From positions 1 through 51,170 of the forward strand of contig SAAW01000006.1 in assembly GCA_009929275.1 (NCBI GenBank): a stretch of 51,170 bases of DNA. The letters run 5' to 3'. Shown here in pieces: positions 1 to 6,989 of the stretch. Positions within the stretch are counted from its first letter, which is position 1; the number at the start of each line of letters is the position of its first letter. The notes under the pieces are model-generated. The model had not been told where the DNA came from and did no database searches. It saw nothing but the letters and a program-made list of their open reading frames with translations. Both the position numbers and the translations under genes were made by a program. The stretch is from Clostridia bacterium. Lineage in GTDB: Bacteria; Bacillota; Clostridia; Christensenellales; UBA1242.

Positions 1-83
1 GTGATGGGGTATATCGCCGCCATTTCAGAAAAAGCATAAGCAATGCGGGCAGTGGCAGTGTTTCCATCAACTGTAATTTTCAT
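1..83 (-). CDS. nifJ: Pyruvate:ferredoxin (flavodoxin) oxidoreductase, N-terminal fragment
   Basis: Only the first 27 codons are in the window; the gene runs off the left edge. The N-terminus reads MKITVDGNTATARIAYAF and continues to AAIYPI, which is the start of the PFOR alpha domain (consensus DGNxAxAxxAYxxxExxAIYPITPSS). The enzyme converts pyruvate and CoA to acetyl-CoA, CO2 and reduced ferredoxin in the cytoplasm, using thiamine diphosphate and Fe-S clusters. An AAGGAG ribosome site lies 7 nt before the ATG. It is transcribed divergently from truA. Its presence suggests an anaerobic fermenter. The alternative, another 2-oxoacid oxidoreductase, is unlikely given the DGNTA and AAIYPI signatures. 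Confidence 0.85.
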   Translation of the reverse strand, partial: MKITVDGNTATARIAYAFSEMAAIYPI

Positions 84-140
84 TTTTTATCTCCTTGCAA
101 ACATTTTTTATTAATATTTTTAATAACTAATATTAATTTT

Positions 141-169
141 AGTATGATAACTTTTTCAACAAAAGTCAA
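141..169 (-). promoter_or_regulatory. Probable sigma-A promoter of nifJ
   Basis: Read on the minus strand, TTGACT (164-169) and CATACT (141-146) are separated by 17 nt. The promoter lies about 60 nt upstream of the nifJ start codon in the divergent nifJ/truA gap. Confidence 0.5.
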
Positions 170-197
170 ATTTTCTTTTCTTGTTTTATTTTTTGTG

Positions 198-206
198 TGA
201 TAAAAT
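198..206 (+). promoter_or_regulatory. Extended -10 box of truA, placed for a leaderless transcript
   Basis: TGATAAAAT (198-206) is a TGn-extended -10 element. Exactly 6 nt separate it from the ATG at 213, so transcription should begin at or next to the start codon. No Shine-Dalgarno sequence is present. The -35 match is poor. Confidence 0.5.
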
Positions 207-212
207 GTTTTT

Positions 213-959
213 ATGAAAAAAATTATGAAAAATTTTTGTTTAATAATTGAATATATCGGCACAAACTATTTTGGATTTCAAAGGCAAAAAAACGAAATAA
301 CCGTCCAAGAAGTGCTTGAAAACGCCATTTTTAAAGCTCTTAACGAAAAGGTCAATGTTGTGGCAAGCGGGCGAACAGATGCAGGTGTGCATGCACTTGG
401 TCAGGTTGTGAATTTTCAATCAAACAGCACCATTCCCGAGGAAAAGTTGAAAATTGTCATCAACCAAAAACTGCCAAAAGACATTCAAATTAAAAAGAGT
501 TTTGAAGTAAGCATAGACTTTAATGCACGCAAAAGCACAAAGAAAAAGACTTATCTATATAAGATTTTCACCGGTGAAGATTTGAGCGTTTTTGACGAAA
601 AAAGAGTGCTTCATTTCCCAAATAAATTGAATTTAAAAAAATTGAACAAAGGGGCTGAAATCCTTGTTGGGACGCACGATTTTTCTTCATTTGTGGCAAG
701 TGGAAATACGACAAAAGACTGCATCAGGACAGTGTTTTCTTCGTCTTTCACAAAGTCGGGAAACTATCTTTTCTATGAAATCACGGGCAATGGATTTTTG
801 TATAATATGGTGAGAATTGTCGTCGGCACTTTGCTTGATGTGGGAACGGGCAAGTTGAGTGAGGTCGAATTTAAAAAAATACTCTTGCAAAAAAGCCGAA
901 TTCTCGCAGGCAAAACAGTCGCACCCTATGGGCTTTATCTCAAAGAAGTTTGCTATTAA
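213..959 (+). CDS. truA: tRNA pseudouridine(38-40) synthase TruA
   Basis: 248 aa, the usual TruA length. TruA isomerises uridines 38-40 in the tRNA anticodon arm. The N-terminal motif IEYIGTNYFGFQ and the catalytic loop GRTDAGVHA (residues 53-61, nucleophile Asp56) are intact, as are the later blocks FTGED, HDFSSF and GNGFLYNMVRIVVGTL. A second ATG at 225 (MKNFCLII) would give a start closer to the family norm, but the -10 box 6 nt before 213 favours a leaderless start at 213. It is a single gene between the divergent nifJ and the ribosomal-protein operon, which has its own promoter. Confidence 0.95.
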   Translation: MKKIMKNFCLIIEYIGTNYFGFQRQKNEITVQEVLENAIFKALNEKVNVVASGRTDAGVHALGQVVNFQSNSTIPEEKLKIVINQKLPKDIQIKKSFEVSIDFNARKSTKKKTYLYKIFTGEDLSVFDEKRVLHFPNKLNLKKLNKGAEILVGTHDFSSFVASGNTTKDCIRTVFSSSFTKSGNYLFYEITGNGFLYNMVRIVVGTLLDVGTGKLSEVEFKKILLQKSRILAGKTVAPYGLYLKEVCY

Positions 960-986
960 TTTTTTGACACTAATTGATAAAATGTC

Positions 987-1015
987 TTGACTTTTAAGTA
1001 AAATTCAATTATGAT
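987..1015 (+). promoter_or_regulatory. Sigma-A promoter of the rplM-rpsI operon
   Basis: TTGACT (987-992), a 17-nt spacer and TATGAT (1010-1015). It implies a leader of about 75 nt before rplM. An L13-binding leader RNA could lie there, but I cannot identify a specific fold by eye. Confidence 0.7.
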
Positions 1016-1097
1016 GTTGTTTAGCAAAATTATTTTTTCTATTAGCCCAGAGAAAATACTCGATGCAAGATTTTTTAAAAAGTTTGAAGGAGAAAAA

Positions 1098-1541
1098 ATG
1101 AAAACTTATATGGCAAAACCTCAAACTGTGGAACAAAAATGGTATATAGTTGATGCGACAAACATTCCTCTCGGCAGAGTGGCAAGCCAAGTGGCATCAA
1201 TCTTAAAAGGCAAAAACAAGCCTGAATACACTCCACACGTTGACACGGGGGATTATGTTATTGTTATAAACAGCGACAAAGTTGTCTTAACAGGCAACAA
1301 ATTGACAGACAAAAAATATTTTCATCACTCAGGTTATATCGGCGGAATGAAAGAAGTTGGCTATGACAAATTGATGAAAGAAAAGTCCGATTTTGTGATA
1401 ACACGTGCTGTGAAAGGTATGTTACCACACAATTCTCTTGGCACAAAAATGGGCAAAAAACTCAAAGTCTATAAAGACGCAAACCACAACCATGAAGCGC
1501 AAAAACCTGAACTCATCACTATTAAAGGAGCAAGAGAATAA
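1098..1541 (+). CDS. rplM: 50S ribosomal protein L13
   Basis: 147 aa, a normal L13 length. L13 is an early-assembling large-subunit protein. Diagnostic stretches are [20 protein letters not shown], the [14 protein letters not shown] block and VKGMLPHN near the C-terminus. The start at 1098 is chosen because AAGGAG stands 6 nt upstream; a longer in-frame reading from 1011 begins inside the promoter -10 box and cannot be translated from this transcript. Its stop codon overlaps the rpsI start by one base, the classic L13-S9 operon with translational coupling. Confidence 0.97.
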   Translation: MKTYMAKPQTVEQKWYIVDATNIPLGRVASQVASILKGKNKPEYTPHVDTGDYVIVINSDKVVLTGNKLTDKKYFHHSGYIGGMKEVGYDKLMKEKSDFVITRAVKGMLPHNSLGTKMGKKLKVYKDANHNHEAQKPELITIKGARE

Positions 1542-2245
1542 TGGCTGAAGAAGTTAAGAAAACAAAAACTGCTGTGACAGAGGACAAGAAATCGACTGCA
1601 AAATCAGCAGTTAAGAAGACTGCCCCTAAAGCAGAAAAGGTTGAAAAAACTGAAAAACCTGTGAAAGCAGAAAAAGTTGAAAAAACTGAAAAACCTGTGA
1701 AAGCAGAAAAGGTTGAAAAACCTGTGAAAGCAGAAAAAGTTGAAAAACCTGTGAAAGCAGAAAAGGTTGAAAAATTTGAAAAAACTGAAAAACCTGTGAA
1801 GGCTGAAAAGACAGAAGTTTCTGCTAAAAAAGTAAAATCTGTCAAAAAAGGCAATCCGAACCTTTACGTTGCAACGGGAAGAAGAAAGAACGCAGTTGCA
1901 AGAGTCAGACTCGTCGCAGGCGGAACAGGCAAGATTACAATCAATGGGCATGACATTGAAGACTATTTTATGCTTGACACTCTAAAACTTATTGTTCGTC
2001 AACCTTTAAAACTCACGGACACAAATGATAAATATGATGTTTTGGTGAATGTTTTTGGTGGCGGATACACAGGACAAACTGGTGCAATAAGACACGGAAT
2101 TTCCAGAGCTCTTGTGAAAGAGAGCGAAACATACAAAGCCGAACTCAAAAAAGCAGGGTTCTTGTCGAGAGATTCAAGAATGAAAGAAAGAAAGAAATAT
2201 GGACTCAAAAAGGCAAGAAAAGCACCTCAATTCTCAAAGAGATAA
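1541..2245 (+). CDS. rpsI: 30S ribosomal protein S9 with a long Lys/Glu-rich N-terminal extension
   Basis: 234 aa, while S9 is normally about 130 aa. The S9 core is residues 107-234 ([41 protein letters not shown]-terminal [12 protein letters not shown]) and is complete, including the basic tail that reaches the ribosomal P site. Residues 1-106 are low-complexity, built from imperfect copies of KAEKVEKPV and [12 protein letters not shown]. The extension is in frame with no internal start carrying a ribosome site, so it is probably translated. It is coupled to rplM by a TAATG overlap and followed by a terminator. I see the extension directly; any function for it is unknown. Confidence 0.95.
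   Translation: MAEEVKKTKTAVTEDKKSTAKSAVKKTAPKAEKVEKTEKPVKAEKVEKTEKPVKAEKVEKPVKAEKVEKPVKAEKVEKFEKTEKPVKAEKTEVSAKKVKSVKKGNPNLYVATGRRKNAVARVRLVAGGTGKITINGHDIEDYFMLDTLKLIVRQPLKLTDTNDKYDVLVNVFGGGYTGQTGAIRHGISRALVKESETYKAELKKAGFLSRDSRMKERKKYGLKKARKAPQFSKR
1628..1816 (+). repeat. In-frame tandem repeats inside rpsI
   Basis: About 190 bp of imperfect 27-, 36- and 45-bp units encoding KAE-KVEK-PV and [12 protein letters not shown] variants (residues 30-92 of S9). The units differ by whole codons and a few silent changes (AAAGTT/AAGGTT), the pattern expected from replication slippage or unequal recombination. Confidence 0.9.
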
Positions 2246-2252
2246 CGATTTT

Positions 2253-2286
2253 AAAAAGCATCACTTCACTGTGGTGTTTTTTTATT
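2253..2286 (+). terminator. Rho-independent terminator after rpsI
   Basis: AAAAAG, then CATCAC / GTGGTG with a 6-nt loop and one G-T pair, followed by a run of seven T. It begins about 8 nt after the rpsI stop codon. Confidence 0.8.
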
Positions 2287-2356
2287 TTTAAAAATCAAAA
2301 TTTTAAAGCATATAATAAAAAAAGAGAAAAAAAGAAAATAAATTTAATTTATTTAG

Positions 2357-2385
2357 TTGTCATTTTGCACAAAAATATTTATAAT
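2357..2385 (+). promoter_or_regulatory. Sigma-A promoter of trxB-ung
   Basis: TTGTCA (2357-2362), 17-nt spacer, TATAAT (2380-2385). It lies about 50 nt before the trxB start. Confidence 0.7.
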
Positions 2386-2434
2386 AAATGTATTATTTTT
2401 ATGTTTAATATTTTTTTTGGGGAGTAGATTTCAA

Positions 2435-3364
2435 ATGGAAAAGATTTATGACATCGCAATCATCGGCGGAGGACCAAGCGGAATGACCGCTGGAATCTAT
2501 GCAAAAAGGGCGGGGTTAGATGTCATCATTTTTGAAAAAAGCACTCCCGGCGGAGCAGTGGCTTCAACGTTTGAAGTGGCAAACTTTCCAAGTTTTTTGA
2601 AAGTGTCTGGAATGGAACTTGCAAGCAAAATATTTGAGCAAGTGTCAAACTTGGGCATTCCATTTGAGTTTGAAGAAGTGAACAAAATCATAACAGACGG
2701 CGAAATTAAAACAGTGGAATGTTTTAAAAAGACTTTCAAGGCAAGAGCAGTGATTTTGGCGCTTGGGGCTTCGGTTAAATTGCTTAACATTGAAAACGAA
2801 CGCAAATTTTTGGGAAGGGGCATCAGTTATTGTGCCACTTGCGACGGCAATTTCTTTAAGGAAAAGACAGTCGCCCTTGTGGGAGGGGGAAACACCGCAC
2901 TTGAAGATGTGTTTTATCTCAGCAATATTGCCAAAAAAGTATATCTAATTCACCGCAGAGATGAACTTCGTGCCGACAAAATTTTAGTTAGCAGACTTGA
3001 AGGCAAAGAAAATGTTGAATTTGTTTTAAACCACACTGTCACGGCTCTTTCTGGTAACGAACATTTGGAAAAGATTGAAGTGTCGAGCAGACTTTCAAAC
3101 GAGAAAAAGATGCTTGATGTCGACGGACTTTTTGTGTGTATTGGCAGAGGCCCCGACACGGATATTGTCGTGGGTGACTTGAAAAGGAACGAGGCGGGGT
3201 ATATCATAACCGATGAAAATATGAAAACAAACCTTGACGGTGTCTTTGCCGTTGGCGACATTCGAAACACTCAACTTCGCCAGATTATCACTGCTTGTGC
3301 AGACGGAGCAATCGCCTCCACCAAAGTTTTTGAATATCTAAAAACAAAAGAGAAATCAAAATGA
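2435..3364 (+). CDS. trxB: Thioredoxin reductase (NADPH), low-molecular-weight type
   Basis: 309 aa, the typical length. This FAD enzyme passes electrons from NADPH to thioredoxin. Residues 11-16 (GGGPSG) are the FAD dinucleotide fold, SYCATCDG carries the redox pair Cys133/Cys136, VGGGNTALED is the second (NADPH) dinucleotide fold and GVFAVGDIR is the C-terminal FAD signature. The start at 2435 follows GGGGAG at 2419-2424; the longer reading from 2357 begins inside the promoter and adds an implausible hydrophobic leader. The stop overlaps the ung start (ATGA), so the two genes are co-translated. Confidence 0.95.
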   Translation: MEKIYDIAIIGGGPSGMTAGIYAKRAGLDVIIFEKSTPGGAVASTFEVANFPSFLKVSGMELASKIFEQVSNLGIPFEFEEVNKIITDGEIKTVECFKKTFKARAVILALGASVKLLNIENERKFLGRGISYCATCDGNFFKEKTVALVGGGNTALEDVFYLSNIAKKVYLIHRRDELRADKILVSRLEGKENVEFVLNHTVTALSGNEHLEKIEVSSRLSNEKKMLDVDGLFVCIGRGPDTDIVVGDLKRNEAGYIITDENMKTNLDGVFAVGDIRNTQLRQIITACADGAIASTKVFEYLKTKEKSK

Positions 3365-4032
3365 TTTATATATCAAAAAATTGGCTTGAACTTTTGAAAG
3401 ATGAATTTGATAAAGATTATTTCAAACATTTGCAACAATTTTTGAGTGATGAATATCAAAAAACGACAGTTTATCCCGAGGATAAAAAGGTGTTTAACGC
3501 CTTTCTTCAAACCAAATATAATGAAATTAAAGTGGTGATTTTGGGACAAGACCCTTACATCAACGAGAATCAGGCTCACGGGCTTTGTTTTTCTGTGGAA
3601 AGTGGGGCAATCCCACCAAGCCTTAAAAATATATATAAGGAAATTCAATCTGAACTTGGCTGTGACATTCCAAACAACGGCAATCTCACCAAATGGGCGA
3701 GACAAGGGGTGCTTCTTTTAAACAGTGTTTTGACAGTAAAAAGTGGCATAAGTAACAGTCACAAGGGAAAAGGTTGGGAAAAGTTCACACACGAAGTCAT
3801 AAGGAAAATTGCCGAGAAAGACACCCCCGTTGTGTTTATGCTTTGGGGCGGAAATGCAAAAAAAGTGGTGGAAAACATCGATTTGTCAAAGCATTTTGTT
3901 TTATCTAGTGCTCACCCAAGCCCACTTTCAGCATCAAACGGATTTTTTGGAAATGGACACTTCAAAAAGTGTAACGAATTTTTAGTCGCTCACGGCAAAA
4001 CTCCGATTGATTGGCAGATTGATAACATTTAA
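3361..4032 (+). CDS. ung: Uracil-DNA glycosylase, family 1
   Basis: 223 aa. Removes uracil from DNA to start base excision repair. The water-activating loop GQDPY (residues 62-66, Asp64) and the DNA-intercalation loop HPSPLSA (His185) are intact, as is the uracil-pocket segment GLCFSV. It overlaps trxB by 4 nt (ATGA) and is presumably expressed from the trxB promoter. A strong bidirectional hairpin follows. Confidence 0.96.
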   Translation: MIYISKNWLELLKDEFDKDYFKHLQQFLSDEYQKTTVYPEDKKVFNAFLQTKYNEIKVVILGQDPYINENQAHGLCFSVESGAIPPSLKNIYKEIQSELGCDIPNNGNLTKWARQGVLLLNSVLTVKSGISNSHKGKGWEKFTHEVIRKIAEKDTPVVFMLWGGNAKKVVENIDLSKHFVLSSAHPSPLSASNGFFGNGHFKKCNEFLVAHGKTPIDWQIDNI

Positions 4033-4107
4033 AAAATATTTTTTCACATTAAGAAATTATTTTTTAAAAGAAGAAAAAAATTTATAAATTAAAGAAAAAT
4101 GAAAAAG

Positions 4108-4149
4108 AAAAAAACATTTGTGAGAAAATTTTCTTACAAATGTTTTTTT
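4108..4149. terminator. Bidirectional terminator between ung and the convergent IlvD-like gene
   Basis: A 15-bp almost perfect stem (ACATTTGTGAGAAAA with TTTTCTTACAAATGT, one G-T pair) is flanked by a run of seven A on the left and seven T on the right. It can therefore terminate both converging genes. Confidence 0.9.
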
Positions 4150-4166
4150 ATTAATAAATATAAATT

Positions 4167-5714
4167 TTATAAGGATTTAAAATATTTTGGCAAAGATTTT
4201 CTTGATGAGAGAACCTTTTTTTGTCGTTTTAAAAGGTCTCTGTTTGAAAGGCTGACATTCAGTTTTCCTTTAACGAAATCAATCTCAATTTCGTCACCAT
4301 TTTCAAGCAGTTCAAGGGTGCTCTCAAGCGAAGAAACGCAAGTTATTCCAAGGCAATTGATGCTGTCTTCAAGGAAACCATTTGTTACTATTATGTGGTC
4401 TTTTTCTCTTCCAGTTGAGACGAGAGAGAGTGGAGTTTTGCACACTGTGCAAGGGCAGTTTTTTGCGACTTTTGCCTTAATTATGATGACATCACCTTTG
4501 TTTAAAATGTTGTTTAAAACAGCATTACTTGCCTCTTCATCACTTTCAAAAACGACTGCGTTTGAAATGATTTTTGTCTTGTCTTCTCCCACGCAGATTG
4601 CCTTTGAAACAGCATATTTATCTGCAAGATTGCCCTTTAAAATGACAAAACTTTCTTTCTTTAATGGTGTCAAAAAACTCTCAAAATTTTCGGCATCTTT
4701 TGTCATTTCAATAAGTGATTGTTGCGAAAAAGTCTTGTATGTTCCGTCGATGATTTTATTTTTTATCATTGCTTTAATAATTCCATTTGTGCCACCTTGA
4801 TTTGCAAAATTTGAAGTTCCAGTCGATGTGTCAAAAAGCACGGGAGATTTTTGTGAAAGTGCAATCATTTTGCTTTCATCAATGTCAATTTCTGCTTCGT
4901 TTGCAAGTTCCAAAAGGGCGTTAGCCACAGAAAAACTGCCACCCAACGCACTGTTTAGCATAAGAGCATTTGTGATGGATTTTTTGTTAATAATCTTTTT
5001 TAGTGGCAAGCGAGATTTTGTCAGTTCCACAATATGCTCAGCAACTCGCCCAGCCTCGTCTTCTTTTTTAAAACTATTTGCAGGAGTTAAGGCAGAATTT
5101 GTCTCGCTGAGTTCCATAATTTCAAGCACTGTGTTAAAAATGTTTTCAGTGGAAAAATTCACCCCAGAGCCGTTTGTTTCACAGAAGTTTGTTTTTGCTT
5201 TTTCAAGGTCAAAAGCACTTTTCTTATTTGTTGCAATAAACCCGGGCATTGAAAGAATGTCAAAAAGGTTACTCCCCTCCACTTTTTGCGAAAGTCCCAC
5301 GGGCAGAATGACAGTGGGAATGTTCAATCTTATGGAACTGATGATGCACCCCACAGTGCAGTTGAAACCGCTTGGGAGGAACACAACCCCGTCGAAATGC
5401 TTTTCACTTAAAATCATCTCAAGAAAATTTGCGACTTGTTTTTTATAGGCACACACGACCTCGTTGTCGGCACAAAAAATCCTTAATCTCTCATTTATCG
5501 CAGGAAGAGAAATAATCTCGCTTTCATAACCCAAAGAAAGAATTTTTTGGGAGACAATCTGTGCTAAGGTAAAAGGGAAGTTTGTTTTGCTGTATGTATT
5601 ATCGCTTGACACAATAACGCCAATCTTAAAATCATAACTTGCATTTGTTCTCGAAAGTTTGTTTTTAAGTTCCATTGCCAAACTTTCAATATTTTTAACA
5701 TTTTGCCTTGCCAT
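4167..5714 (-). CDS. Divergent IlvD/EDD-fold protein lacking canonical cluster and catalytic residues
   Basis: 515 aa, close to dihydroxy-acid dehydratase length. Family landmarks align throughout: FDGVVFLPSG..SIRLNIPTVILPVG, ALMLNSALGGS, LANEAEIDI, ILKGNLADKYAVSKA, GDVIIIKAKVA and a C-terminal EIEIDFVKGKLNVSL. However, the CDK motif that supplies a cluster Cys and the carbamylated Lys reads GFN (residues 116-118), the second cluster motif GSC reads GSG (182-184), and the catalytic TDGRFSGG reads TNGFLEDS. New cysteines appear at 119 and 123 and as CPCTVC (420-425). The start at 5714 follows GGAG; an ATG 18 nt further upstream includes that site. It is a single-gene unit. I infer it is not a standard dehydratase; its function is unknown. 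Confidence 0.75.
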   Translation of the reverse strand: MARQNVKNIESLAMELKNKLSRTNASYDFKIGVIVSSDNTYSKTNFPFTLAQIVSQKILSLGYESEIISLPAINERLRIFCADNEVVCAYKKQVANFLEMILSEKHFDGVVFLPSGFNCTVGCIISSIRLNIPTVILPVGLSQKVEGSNLFDILSMPGFIATNKKSAFDLEKAKTNFCETNGSGVNFSTENIFNTVLEIMELSETNSALTPANSFKKEDEAGRVAEHIVELTKSRLPLKKIINKKSITNALMLNSALGGSFSVANALLELANEAEIDIDESKMIALSQKSPVLFDTSTGTSNFANQGGTNGIIKAMIKNKIIDGTYKTFSQQSLIEMTKDAENFESFLTPLKKESFVILKGNLADKYAVSKAICVGEDKTKIISNAVVFESDEEASNAVLNNILNKGDVIIIKAKVAKNCPCTVCKTPLSLVSTGREKDHIIVTNGFLEDSINCLGITCVSSLESTLELLENGDEIEIDFVKGKLNVSLSNRDLLKRQKKVLSSRKSLPKYFKSL

Positions 5715-5814
5715 TTTATTTCTCCATTTCAAAAATTTTCTTTTTAAGTTTTTTCATTAATTCAAATCATTATATTATAAAAAATAAAAAAAATAAACAC
5801 ATAAAAATAAAAAT

Positions 5815-5841
5815 ATAAAAAATAAAAGGGCAATTTTGCCC
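5815..5841 (-). terminator. Terminator of the SRP RNA gene
   Basis: On the minus strand GGGCAA / TTGCCC with a two-base centre, followed by TTTTATTTTTT. It sits about 20 nt beyond the inferred RNA 3' end. Confidence 0.65.
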
Positions 5842-5861
5842 AATTATTCTCAATTTTTGGT

Positions 5862-6128
5862 GAAAGTGCAGTTCGCTTTGAAAGAGGTTTTTAAGTGGGG
5901 TTGCTTCAATCTAACTCAAACAAGGTGCCCTTGTGGCACACCGCTAGGTCCATTTAATGCTGCTGTCGTCAGACCCTGACATGGTTCGTGGTTAGCAGTT
6001 GCACAAGACCTTATTCTCAACATCAAAATGAAGTATCCTGCCTAAAATTCTCTCCCGAGGCAAATGTTCGACTCTACTATAGTGGATTGTAGATATAGGG
6101 CACCACTGGCTCCCCGCCCAGCACTTTC
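5862..6128 (-). ncRNA. ffs: Signal recognition particle RNA, large Firmicutes type (scRNA/4.5S)
   Basis: About 267 nt. The minus strand has the conserved Alu-domain 5' part (GGCGGGGAGCCAGTGGTGCCC, broken here as GGCGGGG and GTGGTGCCC) and the apical Ffh-binding domain ATGTCAGG...TCTGACGACAGCAGC. The ends are defined by an 8-bp terminal helix, GAAAGTGC at the 5' end (6121-6128) with GCACTTTC at the 3' end (5862-5869), and by a promoter whose predicted start is at 6128-6129. With Ffh this RNA targets nascent membrane and secreted proteins. The asymmetric loop reads GACGACAGC instead of the common GACGGAAGC. Confidence 0.93.
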
Positions 6129-6135
6129 GAAAATG

Positions 6136-6164
6136 ATTATATAATATTTTTTCAAAAAGAGCAA
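6136..6164 (-). promoter_or_regulatory. Promoter of the SRP RNA gene
   Basis: Minus strand TTGCTC (6159-6164), 17-nt spacer, TATAAT (6136-6141). The predicted start coincides with the 5' side of the terminal helix of the RNA. Confidence 0.75.
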
Positions 6165-6242
6165 GACTATTACTCATAAATTTAATTTTTGTTTTGCTTT
6201 TTTTGGTGAAATATGCTAATATTTTTAAAATGGAGAGTAATT

Positions 6243-6977
6243 ATGTCTAATAATAAAATTCAGAGAAGCAATGCAGAGCGATTCATCACTGCCTACAATC
6301 AAATTGATCACTCGCTAAGGTCCATCTATGGCTTCAAGCGTAGCATAAGTTATGCAGATTTAATCCGTAAAGCAGTGCCGATGAACAGTGTGGTGAGGAA
6401 ATATGAAGACGAACTAATCGACTATGGCAGGCTGAGGAACTCCATCGTGCATAAGACAAACCCAAACTATGTGATTGCCGAACCGCACGAAGAAGTTGTG
6501 GAAGATTTTGAGCAGATTTCTCGGCTGATAGCCACTCCCCCAACAGCCCTTTCAAGAGTTTGCAAACACGAAGTGTTGGTGAGCGATGCAGGAGTGATTA
6601 TTGAAGACATTTTGAAACTTATGGCGGAGACAGGTTTTAAAAATGTCCCTGTTTATAAGGACAAAACGATGATTGGTGTGGCAGTGGGGAGCGAGATTTT
6701 AGAAAGTCTCGGGAAATGTATAAAGGACAACATAGACATTGATGATTATATCAAAAAAACGCCAATTGGAAATGTTATTTTGCGTCCTGATGAGTCTGAG
6801 ATTTATAAAGTGACAGACAAAAATTTGACGATTGAACGCGCGCTAAATTTATTCTATCTCAACAGGCGACTTCAACTCATCATAATTACTGAACACGGAA
6901 GATTAAACGAAAATCCTTTGGGAGTCGTGACTGTTGCGGACATTTTAGATATGAACGCAGTGCTAGAAAATTATTAA
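6243..6977 (+). CDS. HEPN-like domain plus CBS-pair protein
   Basis: 244 aa, soluble. Residues 10-95 are helical and contain LRNSIVH with an Rx4H motif (Arg65-Asn66...His70), the arrangement seen in HEPN-fold ribonucleases and HepT-like proteins. Residues 105-244 form two CBS repeats (VIIEDILKLMAETGFKNVPVY and ERALNLFYLNRRLQLIII..GVVTVADILDM), a fold that senses adenosyl ligands such as AMP, ATP or c-di-AMP. The start at 6243 follows GGAGAG; an earlier ATG at 6213 has no site. It lies 12 nt upstream of ileS and is probably co-transcribed. A ligand-gated RNA-binding or RNase role is inference only. Confidence 0.7.
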   Translation: MSNNKIQRSNAERFITAYNQIDHSLRSIYGFKRSISYADLIRKAVPMNSVVRKYEDELIDYGRLRNSIVHKTNPNYVIAEPHEEVVEDFEQISRLIATPPTALSRVCKHEVLVSDAGVIIEDILKLMAETGFKNVPVYKDKTMIGVAVGSEILESLGKCIKDNIDIDDYIKKTPIGNVILRPDESEIYKVTDKNLTIERALNLFYLNRRLQLIIITEHGRLNENPLGVVTVADILDMNAVLENY

Positions 6978-6989
6978 GAGGAATTAAGA

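Noticed and set aside
1630..1815. CRISPR-like array
   Set aside because: The repeats are contiguous, in frame and coding within rpsI, with no unique spacers.
1522..1951. Two minus-strand frames rich in Phe, Ser and Thr opposite rpsI
   Set aside because: They are antisense readings of the Lys/Glu repeat of S9.
4099..4800. Long plus-strand frame opposite the IlvD-like gene
   Set aside because: It starts in the bidirectional terminator, has no family similarity, and the minus frame shows the IlvD/EDD landmarks.
5992..6177. Minus-strand 61-codon frame upstream of the IlvD-like gene
   Set aside because: It overlaps the SRP RNA and its promoter; the RNA explains the conserved sequence.
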